In this document: positions 1-7,148 of the stretch, piece by piece | Layout of the letters: each line of letters starts with the position of its first letter | Numbering within the stretch: position 1 is the first letter of the stretch | DNA from: Candidatus Zixiibacteriota bacterium | GTDB taxonomy: Bacteria > Zixibacteria > MSB-5A5 > SM1-73 | Assembly: GCA_023129805.1 (NCBI GenBank) | Contig: JAGMBK010000021.1 | Span: 1 to 17,110, forward strand | Direction of reading: 5' to 3' | DNA: 17,110 nucleotides | Notes under the pieces: model-generated | What the model was told of the DNA's origin: nothing | The model's database searches: none | The model's input: the letters and a program-made list of their open reading frames with translations, nothing else | Translations under genes and position numbers: made by a program

Positions 1-133
1 GCACGGGCCAGAAACGTATGATATCTTCTCTTACGTATCCAAGATTATGAAGCAAAATCAAAACACCTACGGCTATCAATACCAATGCCCAGAAGATCTT
101 ATTCCCCTTCTTATGCTTTTCAGACTTAGACAA
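1..133 (-). CDS. LiaI/LiaF-like small membrane protein, N-terminal part (partial)
   Basis: The reading frame starts at a TTG (complement of 131-133) and leaves the window, so only 44 residues are visible. A strong ribosome binding site, GGAGG, lies six bases upstream of the TTG, and no ATG or GTG competes. The product has a basic, lysine-rich start (MSKSEKHKKGNK), one hydrophobic helix (IFWALVLIAVGVLILL), then a short turn and an aromatic FWPV segment. This helix, HNLG turn and FWP order is typical of the LiaI/LiaF-like transmembrane region (DUF5668) found in small membrane proteins tied to envelope-stress sensing. The gene is divergent from prfB and has its own promoter candidate at 168-196. 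The family call is from memory of the motif, and any stress role is inference. Confidence 0.62.
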   Translation of the reverse strand, partial: MSKSEKHKKGNKIFWALVLIAVGVLILLHNLGYVREDIIRFWPV

Positions 134-167
134 ATCAAACCTCCTTTTTTCTTTCTAAGTTGAGCGC

Positions 168-196
168 AAAATATGATGATCACAGATTGTTGTCAA
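168..196 (-). promoter_or_regulatory. Promoter candidate for the leftward membrane-protein gene
   Basis: Read on the minus strand, a perfect -35 TTGACA (complement of 191-196) is followed after 17 bases by TATTTT (complement of 168-173), a four-of-six match to the -10 consensus. It lies about 35 bases upstream of the TTG start of the leftward gene. The -35 forms half of an inverted repeat with a TTGACA at 211-216 on the other strand. Confidence 0.5.
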
Positions 197-254
197 TTAA
201 AAAAGATGGATTGACAATGTCACGTCATAGAACGTATGTTAAGGCATAAAGAAT

Positions 255-282
255 TTGACTTTGTCAGATTAAGGTTTATATT
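255..282 (+). promoter_or_regulatory. Probable sigma-70-type promoter of prfB
   Basis: TTGACT (255-260) is followed after 16 bases by TATATT (277-282), about 56 bases before the prfB ATG. The rplM promoter candidate has the same 16-base spacing and the same TATATTAA -10 region, which supports both. A second possible -35, TTGACA at 211-216, pairs with a weaker TATGTT at 235-240. Confidence 0.6.
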
Positions 283-337
283 AAAAAGCAATAAGGAGGA
301 CAAAAAACGACCCTTTATTTGCTCAAAGGAGGAGATA

Positions 338-1448
338 ATGGCTACGGAATTGGATGTAACTATTGACAATATCAAGGAAAGATTGGGAAAATTACGGGAG
401 TATCTTTGATCTGGAGGAGAAGGAGAAGAAGATCAAAGAGTTGGAGAAAATTTCTCAACAGCCTAACTTCTGGAACGACAACCAAAAAGCTCAGCTGGTG
501 TTAAAGGAGATCAGCGAATTAAAGTGGTGGTCCCAAAGATGGCTGAAGCTTTCCCAAAAAGCCGAAGATGTTTCCCTTTTAAAAAGCTTAGCTGAAGAAG
601 AAAAAGACCATCAGACAGAAGAGGAGGCATTCGCCAACTTACTTGAGCTGAAAAAAGAGCTTGACGAATTTGAGTTCCAGACCGTTCTGTCGGGTGAAGA
701 CGATGCCAAAAACGCCTTACTTGCCATTCATTCAGGAGCAGGAGGAACAGAGTCTCAGGATTGGGCGCAGATGCTTCTGCGCATGTATACCAGATGGGTG
801 GAGAAAAAGGGATACAAATATGAGACCATCGATTTTCTGGCGGGCGAAGAGGCGGGGATAAAAAGTGCCACTTTGGAGATAACCGGAGAGTATGCTTACG
901 GGTATCTTAAAGGTGAAAGCGGGGTTCACCGTCTGGTGCGCATCTCTCCCTTCGACGCCAACAAGAGAAGACATACCTCCTTTGCTTCGGTATTCGTCTA
1001 TCCGGAGATTGAGGACAACATCACCGTGGAGATAAAGGATGACGATCTAAGGATTGAGACCTTCCGCTCCTCCGGTGCCGGAGGACAGCATGTAAACAAA
1101 GTTTCCTCTGCGGTGAGGATCACCCATATGCCCACCGGAATCGTGGTTCAATGTCAGTCTGAGCGCTCTCAGTTCAGGAATAAAGAAAACGCTTTGAAAG
1201 TGCTGAAAGCCCGACTATACCAATATTATAAGGAAAAAGAGGAGAAAAAACAGGAGAAGCTGGAAAGTAAGAAGAAGAAGATCGAATGGGGAAGCCAGAT
1301 TAGATCATATGTGTTTCACCCATACAACATGGTCAAGGATCATCGCACCAATGCGGAGACGGGAGACGTTCAGGCGGTGATGGATGGTGAGATCGACCAG
1401 TTTATCCAAGCCTATTTAAGCTCAAAGAATATCAAGCAAAGAAAATAG
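338..1448 (+). CDS. prfB: Peptide chain release factor 2, expressed by +1 programmed frameshift
   Basis: RF2 ends translation at UGA and UAA by entering the ribosomal A site and triggering peptidyl-tRNA hydrolysis. The gene starts at ATG 338, behind AAAGGAGGAG. After 23 codons frame 0 stops at TGA (407-409). Translation must slip +1 on CTT (404-406) and continue with GAT (408), giving a 369-residue product, close to the usual RF2 length. The slippery CTT-TGA is preceded by a GGGAG Shine-Dalgarno-like stretch three bases away, as in the classic RF2 autoregulatory site. The joined protein has the anticodon-like tripeptide SPF at residues 203-205 and the catalytic GGQ at 248-250, inside SGAGGQHVNKVSSAVR. 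A start at TTG 363 in the second frame would skip the frameshift but has no ribosome site and loses the conserved N-terminus. The zinc-ribbon gene follows after 20 bases, probably cotranscribed. Confidence 0.96.
393..411 (+). promoter_or_regulatory. RF2 programmed +1 frameshift site
   Basis: The site reads CGGGAG-TAT-CTT-TGA-T. The GGGAG can pair with the 16S anti-Shine-Dalgarno, the P-site codon is the slippery CTT, and the A-site codon is the UGA that RF2 itself reads. When RF2 is scarce the ribosome pauses at UGA and slips to +1 (TTT-GAT). The known effect is negative autoregulation. The base after the stop is T here, where E. coli has C. Confidence 0.93.
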
Positions 1449-1468
1449 TAAATAGGGAGGCAGATTCT

Positions 1469-1771
1469 ATGATTTGCTGGAAATGTGGAGAAACCGTGGA
1501 GGTGACTGAAAAGATTCATCGGAAGGATACCTGTCCTAAGTGCGACGTCGATTTGCGCTGCTGCTACAACTGCGAATTCTACGACAAGGAAGCTGAGCAT
1601 CAATGCAAGGAACCACAGGCAGAGTGGGTGAGATACAAGGAGAAGGGTAACTTCTGTGATTATTTCCGTCCCAAGCCGGCGTTTGTCCGGAAAGAGCAGA
1701 AATTAGACCCCAAAGAGGCTAGGAAAAAAAATTGGGATTCGCTTTTCAAAGGCGATTCAGAAGAGAACTAA
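1469..1771 (+). CDS. Small cysteine-rich zinc-ribbon protein of unknown function
   Basis: This is a 100-residue hypothetical protein. It begins at ATG 1469, eight bases after AGGGAGG. Nine cysteines are visible. CxxC at residues 3-6 and CPKC at 22-25 together look like a zinc ribbon. A second cluster (C31, C32, C35, C46, C63) could bind another zinc or a metal centre. The last third is lysine- and glutamate-rich with no cysteines and ends in an acidic tail (GDSEEN). There is no signal peptide or membrane segment, so it is probably cytosolic. It lies 20 bases after prfB and is probably read from the same transcript, which hints at a role near translation, though nothing in the sequence proves that. 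I do not recognise a characterised family. Confidence 0.82.
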   Translation: MICWKCGETVEVTEKIHRKDTCPKCDVDLRCCYNCEFYDKEAEHQCKEPQAEWVRYKEKGNFCDYFRPKPAFVRKEQKLDPKEARKKNWDSLFKGDSEEN

Positions 1772-1775
1772 GCTT

Positions 1776-1970
1776 GTAGGACCAGGATTCCGGACAGCCA
1801 CACTTCGTGCCGAGCCTCAGTGCCCAGGCAAGGGCTGTCCCTACGGCGTGAGCAAACATAGGGACAGGGTTTACCCCGAACCATATGGTTCGGGGCTTGT
1901 TGAGCTTGGGAAATCTCCCCTTGGCGGGGTCCTTGTCCATTCCTTTTGACATATTGGGGGAGTAGGGACT
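1776..1970. repeat. Repeat-rich spacer with inverted repeat and perfect palindrome
   Basis: The spacer before the TPR gene holds an imperfect inverted repeat, with GGACAGCC at 1792-1799 and GGCTGTCC at 1833-1840, both next to GTAGG/CCTAC-type ends. It also has a perfect 22-base palindrome at 1874-1895 whose 14-base centre is GAACCATATGGTTC. No T-tract follows the palindrome, so it is not a standard terminator. A TTGACA at 1946-1951 lies just before the next gene, but no good -10 follows at the right distance. Confidence 0.6.
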
Positions 1971-1971
1971 A

Positions 1972-3975
1972 ATGGGCGAAAAGACACGAACGGACACAAT
2001 TGTCCATTGGATCAAGAATAATAAGGTTCTTTCTATTGTTATTGTCATAGGTGTAGTTATCATCGCAGTAGGAACCTTTGCGGGCGCTTTGGAAAATATC
2101 AAGAACCTCCTTTTCCCTTCAAAACCCCCTACACCTGTTGTTGAGGTACGATTCCCTGATCAGCAACCCAAGAAATGCACATTTGAAAATCTTCCCCAAA
2201 AGCCTTTCGAACACGAAAATTCCACGAAGATCTTAATTGCGGTTTTTGAAGGCGGACGTGCGGAAGCCAAGGAATTTGGGATTGATATTTCGATGTCAAT
2301 TGCAGACAGGCTAGATGAATATTCCAAGGATAGCCTTCATCTCAGCACGGAGGATATTGAGGTATATCGATTGGACTGCTATGTTCAAAACCATTCGGAC
2401 GCGCGAGAGATGTTGGATAGTTTAGGTGCGGATGTATTTGTTTGGGGGAATAACTTTTGTGTGCCCGGGTCTGAAAAAGCTAAATTCTGCCCCAAAGCCA
2501 CCCTAACAAGAAGAATTTTACCTCTGGAGGCAAGAGGTGAACGCATCGAGGTGAAAGAGCAGTTAACTATTACTGACCTTGATCTCCCCGCCTTGACTGC
2601 AGAAAGACCTTACCAACTTCTGAGTTTCATCTTCGGTTTGCATTTTTACTTGCGAGACAGATTCAAGGACGCAGCGGTGTATTTCGAGAAGGCCGGAGAT
2701 GAAATCTATGGTAGTGAGAAAGGTGTCGAATATGTTTACCATTATCTTGCCTACACTTATCAATTCTTATCGAAGAATGCGAAGGCTTTGAGTTATTACG
2801 AAAAGACCTTACAAATCTTCCAGGACAGAAAAGATCGCAAGAATGAAGGGGTGACCCTGAACAATATCGGACTGGTATATGATTCCTGGGGCAAGTATGA
2901 TCAGGCCATTGAGTATTATAAGAAAAGTTTGAAGATGTTCCAAGACATAGGTGATCGCAAGCATGAAGGGGGGACCCTGAACAATATTGGGATGGTATAT
3001 TATGCCTGGGGCAAGTATGATCAGGCCATTGAGTATTATAAGAAACACTTGAAGATATGCCAGGAAACAGGGGATCGACAAGGAGAAGGGGTGAGCCTGA
3101 ACAATATCGGGGGAGTATATGATTCCTGGGGCAAGTATGATCAGGCCATTGAGTATTATAAAAAGAGTTTGAAGATAAGAGAAGATATTGGGGATCGACA
3201 AGGAGAAGGGGTGGGCCTCAACAATATTGGGATGGTATATAGAGTCTGGGGGAAATATGATCAGGCCATTGAGTATTATAAGAAGAGTTTGGAGATATTT
3301 GAGGACGTAGGCGATCGGAAAAATGAAGGCGTGAGCCTGAACAATATTGGCACGGTATATAAAGCCTGGGGCAAGTATGATCAGGCCATTGAGTATTATA
3401 AGAAGAGTTTGAAGATAAAAGAAGATATTGGGGATCGAAAAGGAGAAGGGGTGACCCTGAACAATATCGGACTGGTATATGATTCCTGGGGCAAGTATGA
3501 TCAGGCCATTGAGTATTATAAGAAAAGTTTGAAGATGTTCCAAGACATAGGCGATCGCAAGCATGAAGGGGGGAGCCTGAACAATATTGGCTTCGTATAT
3601 GATGCCTGGGGCAAGTATGATCAGGCCATTGAGTATTATAAGAAGAGTTTGAAGATAAAAGAAGAGATAGGGGATCGACAAGGAGAAGGGGTGAGCCTGA
3701 ACAATATTGGGATGGTATATAAAGTCTGGGGCAAGTATGATCAGGCCATTGAGTATTATAGGAAGAGTTTGAAGATATCCGAAGAGGTCGGGGATCGGAG
3801 GCAGGAAGGGATCACCCTGAACAATATAGCCGGGGTATATTATGCCTGGGGCAAGTATGATCAGACCATTGAGTATGGTAAGAAGAGTTTGAAAATACTA
3901 GAAGAGATTGGAGCAGTTGAGGCGAAAGCGGTTAGAGAGAATCTAAAGCTACTTCAAGAAAAGATGAAAAAGTGA
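1972..3975 (+). CDS. Membrane-anchored TPR-array protein
   Basis: This is a 667-residue protein of unknown specific function. A basic N-terminus (residues 1-18) is followed by one hydrophobic helix at about 19-39, giving a single-pass anchor with most of the chain probably outside the cytoplasm. Residues 65-210 form a domain with the pattern ILIAVFEGG...ADVFVWGNNF, loosely resembling the alpha/beta domains before TPRs in some bacterial signalling proteins; this is a weak call. From residue 293 (base 2848) come nine tandem 40-residue TPR units with consensus LNNIGxVYxxWGKYDQAIEY followed by YKKSLKI, preceded by a more divergent unit. Units 1 and 6 are identical in protein. TPR arrays bind partner proteins, so a scaffolding role is likely. 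The ATG follows a GGGGGAG stretch at about ten bases. The unit type is the NNIGxVY variety, and the array is far more uniform than usual. Confidence 0.85.
   Translation: MGEKTRTDTIVHWIKNNKVLSIVIVIGVVIIAVGTFAGALENIKNLLFPSKPPTPVVEVRFPDQQPKKCTFENLPQKPFEHENSTKILIAVFEGGRAEAKEFGIDISMSIADRLDEYSKDSLHLSTEDIEVYRLDCYVQNHSDAREMLDSLGADVFVWGNNFCVPGSEKAKFCPKATLTRRILPLEARGERIEVKEQLTITDLDLPALTAERPYQLLSFIFGLHFYLRDRFKDAAVYFEKAGDEIYGSEKGVEYVYHYLAYTYQFLSKNAKALSYYEKTLQIFQDRKDRKNEGVTLNNIGLVYDSWGKYDQAIEYYKKSLKMFQDIGDRKHEGGTLNNIGMVYYAWGKYDQAIEYYKKHLKICQETGDRQGEGVSLNNIGGVYDSWGKYDQAIEYYKKSLKIREDIGDRQGEGVGLNNIGMVYRVWGKYDQAIEYYKKSLEIFEDVGDRKNEGVSLNNIGTVYKAWGKYDQAIEYYKKSLKIKEDIGDRKGEGVTLNNIGLVYDSWGKYDQAIEYYKKSLKMFQDIGDRKHEGGSLNNIGFVYDAWGKYDQAIEYYKKSLKIKEEIGDRQGEGVSLNNIGMVYKVWGKYDQAIEYYRKSLKISEEVGDRRQEGITLNNIAGVYYAWGKYDQTIEYGKKSLKILEEIGAVEAKAVRENLKLLQEKMKK
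2848..3927 (+). repeat. Nine tandem 120-base repeats encoding TPR units
   Basis: Nine direct repeats of exactly 120 bases lie in frame with the host gene, from GGG 2848 to 3927. A central stretch (GGCAAGTATGATCAGGCC and the bases after it) is almost invariant at DNA level. The variable bases fall around the NNIGxVYxx and helix-B-end codons. Units 1 and 6 match along nearly their full length, including silent positions, with a 600-base offset, which points to recent segmental duplication or gene conversion. Confidence 0.9.
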
Positions 3976-4268
3976 TAAAAGCGCGTAGGCCAAGAAAATT
4001 CAAAGATCAAAGAGCAAAAAGCAAAATTGAAACCTCTCCCCCTTTGATCCCCCTCTCCTTTCTGCCATAGGCAGATCCGCCTCTGGCGGAAAACAAGGAG
4101 GGGTTCACCCTGAAGGGATTCACCCTGAAGGGGAGTTCAGGGGGTAAGGTTGATGAAAAAGTATTGTCACCCTGAGCGAAGCGAAGGGTCTCTTTAGATT
4201 CTTCGCTACGCTCAGAATGACAGGGGACTGAATTTTGATTTTTTAATTGCATCTTTGAATTTTTCTTT
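3976..4268. repeat. Repeat-rich intergenic stretch with palindromic element
   Basis: This spacer holds several repeat pieces and no credible gene. TTCACCCTGAAGGG occurs twice in tandem (4104-4117 and 4119-4132). CCGCCTCTGGCGG near 4078-4090 is a short hairpin. Positions 4165-4222 form a palindromic unit: TGTCA/TGACA ends, CTGAGC (4172-4177) against GCTCAG (4210-4215), and GCGAAG (4181-4186) against CTTCGC (4201-4206). This last unit resembles a dispersed intergenic repeat common in many environmental genomes. The flanks are AT-rich tracts built from CAAAGATCAAA- and TTTTTGCATTTT-like words that are roughly complementary to each other. Confidence 0.7.
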
Positions 4269-4538
4269 TTGCATTTTCGATTTCAACGAAGTTGGTTATG
4301 GTCAGATTGGAAAGATTCACAAACCATCACCTTAGAAAATGAGGATCAAATATATCACCAAATGAGATCAAAGCTTTTAAATCTTTTGAGAAAATCTCTA
4401 AGACCTGAGTTTTTGAATCGTATAGACGAAATGATTGAGTTTCGTTCATTATCTTTTGAGGACATAAAAGATATCGTCGATTTACAGCTTAGGGAGGTGG
4501 ACCAAAGATTAGCCGAGCAGGAAGATAGTGTTTATTGA
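4269..4538 (+). pseudogene. ClpB/ClpC AAA+ ATPase fragment
   Basis: The 89-residue frame holds a recognisable piece of the second AAA+ module of a ClpB/ClpC-type unfoldase. The core LRPEFLNRIDEMIEF matches the family's FRPEFLNRIDEIIVF sensor region, followed by SFEDIKDIVDLQLREVDQRL, which fits the small C-terminal subdomain. Everything before it (Walker A and B, first ATPase module) and after it (the GARPLKR sensor-2 segment) is absent, and the frame stops soon after. The first 20 or so residues do not resemble Clp. No good ribosome site precedes the start. The fragment lies directly after a repeat cluster. I read it as a decayed remnant; a short regulatory protein is unlikely. The Clp homology is clear, while the exact subfamily is not. 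Confidence 0.68.
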
Positions 4539-4672
4539 AAAGATTAAGTCTCGTGGAAAGATCAGATAATTTCTTCACAGATGAACTCAGAATAAAAGCA
4601 GAAGGATGAATATATGGTTTGAAAAGAAATAATTAACTTTTTTAGCTTTCTTTAAAGAGGAGGTTCCGAAAA

Positions 4673-5068
4673 TTGAAAAACATAACAAGCGTCATGTTGG
4701 TTCTGATTATCGGAGGTTTGATCTTTTCCTGCTCGTCAGGCTCCAAAAGCAAAAAAACCGAACAGGAACTTTATACCGAGGCGCAGGAGTTTTCAGAGAA
4801 AGGGGACTTTCAGTCTGCCATAAAGACCTATGAGGAGATTTTAAAAGCTTATCCCGACAGTCCGCGTGTTTACAAGGCACAGTTTCTGATTGGTTTTGTT
4901 TACTCGGAAAACTTAAAAGACTATGAGAAAGCAAGGGAAAATTACCGAAAGGTGATTGAGAAATATCCAGACTGTGATCTGGCGGATGACGCAAAATATA
5001 TGCTTAAGACCATGGAAAAAAAGAGTCCGCCCACTATTCCGGATACGAATTCATCATCATGGGATTAG
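4673..5068 (+). CDS. Small TPR lipoprotein (YbgF/BamD-like)
   Basis: The chosen start is TTG 4673, nine bases after a strong GAGGAGG. It gives a 131-residue precursor with a short basic start, a hydrophobic signal segment (SVMLVLIIGGLIF) and a lipobox LIFSC whose C20 would be lipidated. After a serine/lysine linker come about two TPR units: ELYTEAQEFSEKGDFQSAIK with KTYEEILKAYPDSPRV, then the KDYEKARENYRKVIEKYPDC unit. The pattern of YPDS followed by Y.AQFLIGFVY is typical of the TPRs in outer-membrane-assembly and cell-division coordinators of the BamD and YbgF/CpoB type. The protein is too short to be BamD itself. It probably sits on a membrane facing the periplasm. It ends 84 bases before rplM, which has its own promoter. 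Confidence 0.8.
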   Translation: MKNITSVMLVLIIGGLIFSCSSGSKSKKTEQELYTEAQEFSEKGDFQSAIKTYEEILKAYPDSPRVYKAQFLIGFVYSENLKDYEKARENYRKVIEKYPDCDLADDAKYMLKTMEKKSPPTIPDTNSSSWD

Positions 5069-5099
5069 AAGAGCGATGGGTCCGGTCAGGTGTTTTTGC

Positions 5100-5127
5100 T
5101 TGACAACTCGGATATTAGCTTTATATT
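5100..5127 (+). promoter_or_regulatory. Strong promoter of the ribosomal protein cluster
   Basis: A perfect -35 TTGACA (5100-5105) is followed after 16 bases by TATATT (5122-5127). It sits 25 bases upstream of the rplM start codon, so the leader is short. It matches the prfB promoter candidate in spacing and in its TATATTAA -10 region. Confidence 0.68.
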
Positions 5128-5152
5128 AAGAAATTTGTAGAAGGAGAAACAG

Positions 5153-5587
5153 ATGAGGACTTACACGCCCAGCGTTTTACAGATCGAAAGAACGTGGTTT
5201 TTGATCGATGCGAAGAACAAGATTCTGGGAAGACTGGCTACCAGGGTAGCAAGTCTTCTCATGGGGAAGGTTAAGCCCGATTTCACTCCCCATCTGGATG
5301 TGGGAGATTATGTTATAGTCATAAATGCAGACAAGGTGATCCTTTCCGGCAAGAAGCAAAGCACCAAAACTTATTACCGATACAGCGGCTATCCCGGTGG
5401 GCTGAAGTCGGTGGTCTTTTCCAAACATCTAAAGGAAAAGCCGGAGGAGCTTTTCACCCACGCGGTGTGGGGAATGCTTCCCAAAAATAAGCTGGGAAGA
5501 AAGATGCTCTCCAAGCTTTTCGTGTATCGGGGAGATAAACATCCCCATCAGGCTCAAAAGCCAGAGCCTTTGAAGCTTAAAAAATAA
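5153..5587 (+). CDS. rplM: 50S ribosomal protein L13
   Basis: The 144-residue protein has normal L13 length and the expected order: an N-terminal RTWFLIDAKNKILGRLATRVA segment, the KPDFTPHLDVGDYVIVINA stretch, YYRYSGYPGGLK, and the C-terminal AVWGMLPKNKLGRKMLSKLFVY block followed by HPHQAQKP. L13 binds 23S rRNA early in 50S assembly. The ATG follows GAAGGAG at normal spacing. rpsI follows 35 bases later, the near-universal L13-S9 pair. In some bacteria L13 represses its own mRNA, but no such site is evident in this very short leader. Confidence 0.97.
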   Translation: MRTYTPSVLQIERTWFLIDAKNKILGRLATRVASLLMGKVKPDFTPHLDVGDYVIVINADKVILSGKKQSTKTYYRYSGYPGGLKSVVFSKHLKEKPEELFTHAVWGMLPKNKLGRKMLSKLFVYRGDKHPHQAQKPEPLKLKK

Positions 5588-5622
5588 AGCTGGATTGGAA
5601 GTTCAAATCACAGGAGGATAAT

Positions 5623-6015
5623 TTGGCGACTGTTATTTATCAGGCTACCGGAAGAAGAAAGACAGCGGTAGCTAATGTCCGGTTGATCCCGGGAGGAGGC
5701 AAGATGCTAATCAACGGAAGGCCAATGCGTCAGTATCTCACCAAAGATAACCTGATGCTTCATGTGGAAAAGCCTCTGGAGATAACCGGGATGCTGGGGA
5801 AGGTGGATATCGTCTGCTCTGCCCGGGGCGGAGGATTGTCTGGACAGGCTGGAGCCATCAGATTAGCCATATCCAGAGCTTTAGTAAAGATGAATGAGGA
5901 GTTCCGGAAAGCTCTGAAAAAAGCTGACCTTCTCTCCAGAGATCCCCGGATGGTGGAGAGGAAAAAATACGGACAGATAAAAGCTCGGAAAAGATTCCAG
6001 TATTCCAAGAGATAA
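5623..6015 (+). CDS. rpsI: 30S ribosomal protein S9
   Basis: The 130-residue product begins at TTG 5623, five bases after AGGAGG. It has the S9 hallmarks: YQATGRRKTAVANVRLIPG near the start, a GGGLSGQAGAIRLAISRAL core, and the basic tail ending KARKRFQYSKR, whose last residues reach the P-site tRNA in the ribosome. S9 belongs to the head of the 30S subunit. The TTG start is unusual for a ribosomal protein. No ATG lies close enough to replace it, and the downstream sequence must include the conserved first strand. It is cotranscribed with rplM; rpsB starts 111 bases later. Confidence 0.96.
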   Translation: MATVIYQATGRRKTAVANVRLIPGGGKMLINGRPMRQYLTKDNLMLHVEKPLEITGMLGKVDIVCSARGGGLSGQAGAIRLAISRALVKMNEEFRKALKKADLLSRDPRMVERKKYGQIKARKRFQYSKR

Positions 6016-6126
6016 AAATTAAAAAATCCACACATTGGCTGATCCTCAGGCGGGTCCACTTGGAATATTCGGGTGGCGCTTGGGGAGTTGATGCTGGTGG
6101 AGGTCAAAAACCAAGAGGAACTATTC

Positions 6127-6846
6127 ATGAATATCACCATCAAAGATCTATTAGAAGCGGGGGTTCATTTCGGGCATCAGACCAAGCGATGGAACCCCAA
6201 AATGAAAAAGTTTATCTTCACCGCCCGAAGTGGCATCTACATCATCGATCTGCAAAAGACCCTCCAGTGCCTAGATATAGCCTGCCAGAAGATAAGAGAG
6301 GTGGTAGCCGGAGGTCAAAGTCTTCTGTTGGTGGGAACAAAAAAACAAGCTCAAGAGGTGGTGAAGGAGGAGGCTTTAAGATGTGGAGCTTTCTATGTCA
6401 CCGAAAGATGGCTGGGAGGGATGTTGACCAACTTTCAAACTATCAGACGAAGCGTGAAACGACTTAAAGATCTGGAAAGGATGAAAGAAGACGGCACCTT
6501 TGACAAGCTCACAAAAAAAGAGGTGCTGAAATTAGAGAAGGAGAGGATGAAGGCAGAAAAGGTCTTGGGGGGGATAAAAGAGATGAATCGCCTTCCCGCA
6601 CTCCTGTTCGCGGTAGATGCCAAAAAGGAGAGAATCGCCGTGGCTGAGGCAAGCAAGTTAGGTATACCCCTTGTGGCCATCATCGACACCAACTCCGATC
6701 CGGATCCCATAAACTTCCCCATCGCTGGAAACGATGATGCCATCAAATCCATCAAGGTGATAACTCATCAAATAGCGGAGGCGGCTCTGGAGGCTCAAAA
6801 ATCAAAAGAGGAGAAGAAGGAAATAAAAGAAAAGGTGGAAACTTAG
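6127..6846 (+). CDS. rpsB: 30S ribosomal protein S2
   Basis: S2 binds the 30S body-head junction late in assembly and helps hold S1. I start it at ATG 6127, giving 239 residues that begin [20 protein letters not shown], the exact family N-terminus. AGAGGAA lies six bases upstream. An upstream in-frame GTG at 6073 would add 18 residues that do not fit the family. Conserved blocks follow: [56 protein letters not shown], then [20 protein letters not shown] and [20 protein letters not shown]. The lysine/glutamate-rich tail is short. It lies 111 bases after rpsI; this spacer may carry a leader but I see no known motif in it. Confidence 0.96.
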   Translation: MNITIKDLLEAGVHFGHQTKRWNPKMKKFIFTARSGIYIIDLQKTLQCLDIACQKIREVVAGGQSLLLVGTKKQAQEVVKEEALRCGAFYVTERWLGGMLTNFQTIRRSVKRLKDLERMKEDGTFDKLTKKEVLKLEKERMKAEKVLGGIKEMNRLPALLFAVDAKKERIAVAEASKLGIPLVAIIDTNSDPDPINFPIAGNDDAIKSIKVITHQIAEAALEAQKSKEEKKEIKEKVET

Positions 6847-7148
6847 CAAGAATCCGTTTAGCTTTTAGCTTTTGTGTTTTCTTTCCAGCGAATCTCATTT
6901 GAGTTAACTGACCTGCGGGTAAAAACATTTTCAACGGAACTGAAGTTTTGAAAACAGAAAGTGCAGTTGCTCCTCTTTATCCATCGATTCTTTAAGCCAA
7001 ATGAGTGGGTCACTGTTTTTGAAATCCGGCGATGTAACTTAGCCAAGTCTTGGTGGCTTGGACCCCAAGCTGTAAGGCTTTGGGGTGACTTATGAGAAAC
7101 GCAAAAATCCTTGTTTGAAATTTTCGATACCTATGGAGGAGTGAATTT
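6847..7148 (+). other. Long rpsB-tsf spacer with hairpins, no gene seen
   Basis: This 302-base gap has no convincing coding frame. Near its 3' end are two adjacent stem-loops: CCAAG (7043-7047) with CTTGG (7057-7061), and CCCCAA-GC (7063-7070) with GCTTTGGGG (7077-7085) with one bulged T. No T-run follows, so an intrinsic terminator is unlikely. The stretch could be a structured leader for tsf or decayed sequence. Confidence 0.45.

Noticed and set aside
2809..3681. 290-residue open frame on the minus strand with repeated leucine/isoleucine blocks
   Set aside because: It is the antisense shadow of the 120-base TPR repeats; because the unit length is a multiple of three, an antisense frame stays open across the array.
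2848..3927. Regular 120-base repeats as a possible CRISPR array
   Set aside because: The unit is far too long, there are no unique spacers, and the whole array is an open reading frame of TPR units.
4007..4252. Minus-strand frame containing a CHSERSEESKETLRFAQGD-type peptide
   Set aside because: This is the well-known spurious translation of a dispersed palindromic intergenic repeat, not a gene.
6073..6126. Upstream in-frame start (GTG 6073) for rpsB
   Set aside because: The added 18 residues do not fit S2, while ATG 6127 has a ribosome site and gives the conserved N-terminus.
6060..6467. 135-residue frame overlapping rpsB
   Set aside because: It lies in another frame of rpsB, is rich in arginine and glycine, and has no family resemblance.
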